Shown here piece after piece: positions 63,997-64,000 of a stretch of 64,000 bases of DNA (positions are counted from its first letter, which is position 1; each line of letters starts with the position of its first letter). The DNA comes from Mesorhizobium sp. ES1-1 (lineage in GTDB: Bacteria > Pseudomonadota > Alphaproteobacteria > Rhizobiales > Rhizobiaceae). A model generated the notes under the pieces. That model worked only from the letters and a program-made list of their open reading frames with translations, ran no database searches and was not told the DNA's origin. Position numbers and translations under genes: made by a program. The stretch covers positions 62,001-126,000 of the forward strand of contig NZ_JAIUGX010000001.1 in NCBI RefSeq assembly GCF_020164785.1, read 5' to 3'.

Positions 63997-64000
63997 CGAT

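Noticed and set aside
1..64000. CRISPR arrays, tRNA genes, insertion sequences
   Set aside because: I looked for regular repeats, cloverleaf-like ends and transposase motifs in the gaps and found none.

Overview
The window looks like a piece of the conserved chromosome of a GC-rich alphaproteobacterium of the order Hyphomicrobiales (Rhizobiales), most probably Mesorhizobium or a close relative. The reasons are the gene families and their order: an Fo-ATPase operon with separate b and b' subunits next to rnhB, the aroC/fabI/pdxH neighbourhood, glyQ and glyS flanking a small gap, a BacA/SbmA transporter, DUF6101, DUF2007, DUF2277 and DUF1344 proteins, and a LexA box of the alphaproteobacterial form GTTC-N7-GTTC. 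The genus is inferred from family knowledge, not from a database search. I saw no tRNA or rRNA gene, CRISPR array, insertion sequence, integrase or prophage.

Layout. 0-6.3 kb: end of a transglutaminase-like secreted protease, two RNA methyltransferases (RumA-like and TlyA), a GFA-type protein, a small secreted protein, pirin, DUF2277, xseB and a class II histone-deacetylase-like amidohydrolase. 6.3-10.4 kb: a cobalamin riboswitch in front of bluB, a membrane protein, and a divergent TetR/MFS efflux pair with three palindromic operators. 10.4-19.5 kb: ribB, aroC, DUF1344, a histidine phosphatase, fabI, a DnaJ-like co-chaperone, a lipoprotein, pdxH, an enoyl-CoA hydratase and an acyl-CoA dehydrogenase. 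19.5-28.5 kb: a 700-base gap with a LiuR-like palindrome, a GH25 lysozyme, purD, ubiA, an inverted repeat element, DUF6101, an FAD-linked 2-hydroxyacid dehydrogenase, a Sua5-type tRNA modification enzyme and two secreted proteins. 28.5-35.7 kb: a hyperacidic protein, glyS, glyQ, a TPR protein and a polyprenyl diphosphate synthase. 35.9-39.7 kb: DUF2007, a methyltransferase, an S49 peptidase, a small membrane protein, ispE and moaB. 39.7-46.5 kb: a PhyH-like oxygenase, a short glycosyltransferase, a LexA-box-preceded radical SAM protein, rnhB and the Fo operon atpI-B-E-G-F. 46.7-58.9 kb: a SleB-type hydrolase, an MFS/LysR pair, der with a YfgM-like protein, a polysaccharide deacetylase, bacA, another MFS transporter, an M29 aminopeptidase, a YffB/ArsC-like protein and a YedK/HMCES protein. 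59-64 kb: a polyamine-type ABC transporter operon with an embedded XRE-cupin regulator.

How the genes fit together. Most are housekeeping: cofactor supply (BluB, RibB, PdxH, MoaB, UbiA), isoprenoid chain synthesis and quinones (IspE, polyprenyl synthase, UbiA), translation (GlyQS, Sua5, RNA methyltransferases, Der), energy (Fo) and cell envelope. The regulatory DNA is the most informative part: a riboswitch, a LexA box, a triple TetR operator, an inverted repeat in the LysR/MFS gap, an unassigned 19-bp palindrome, a hairpin that could mask a Shine-Dalgarno sequence, and hairpin repeats inside and between operons.

The strongest oddity in coding sequence is ispE, whose conserved N-terminus has no ATG, GTG or TTG start in frame. 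I did not find convincing evidence of a wholly new multi-gene system. The best leads are the SOS-linked radical SAM gene and the palindrome-preceded PhyH-like gene.
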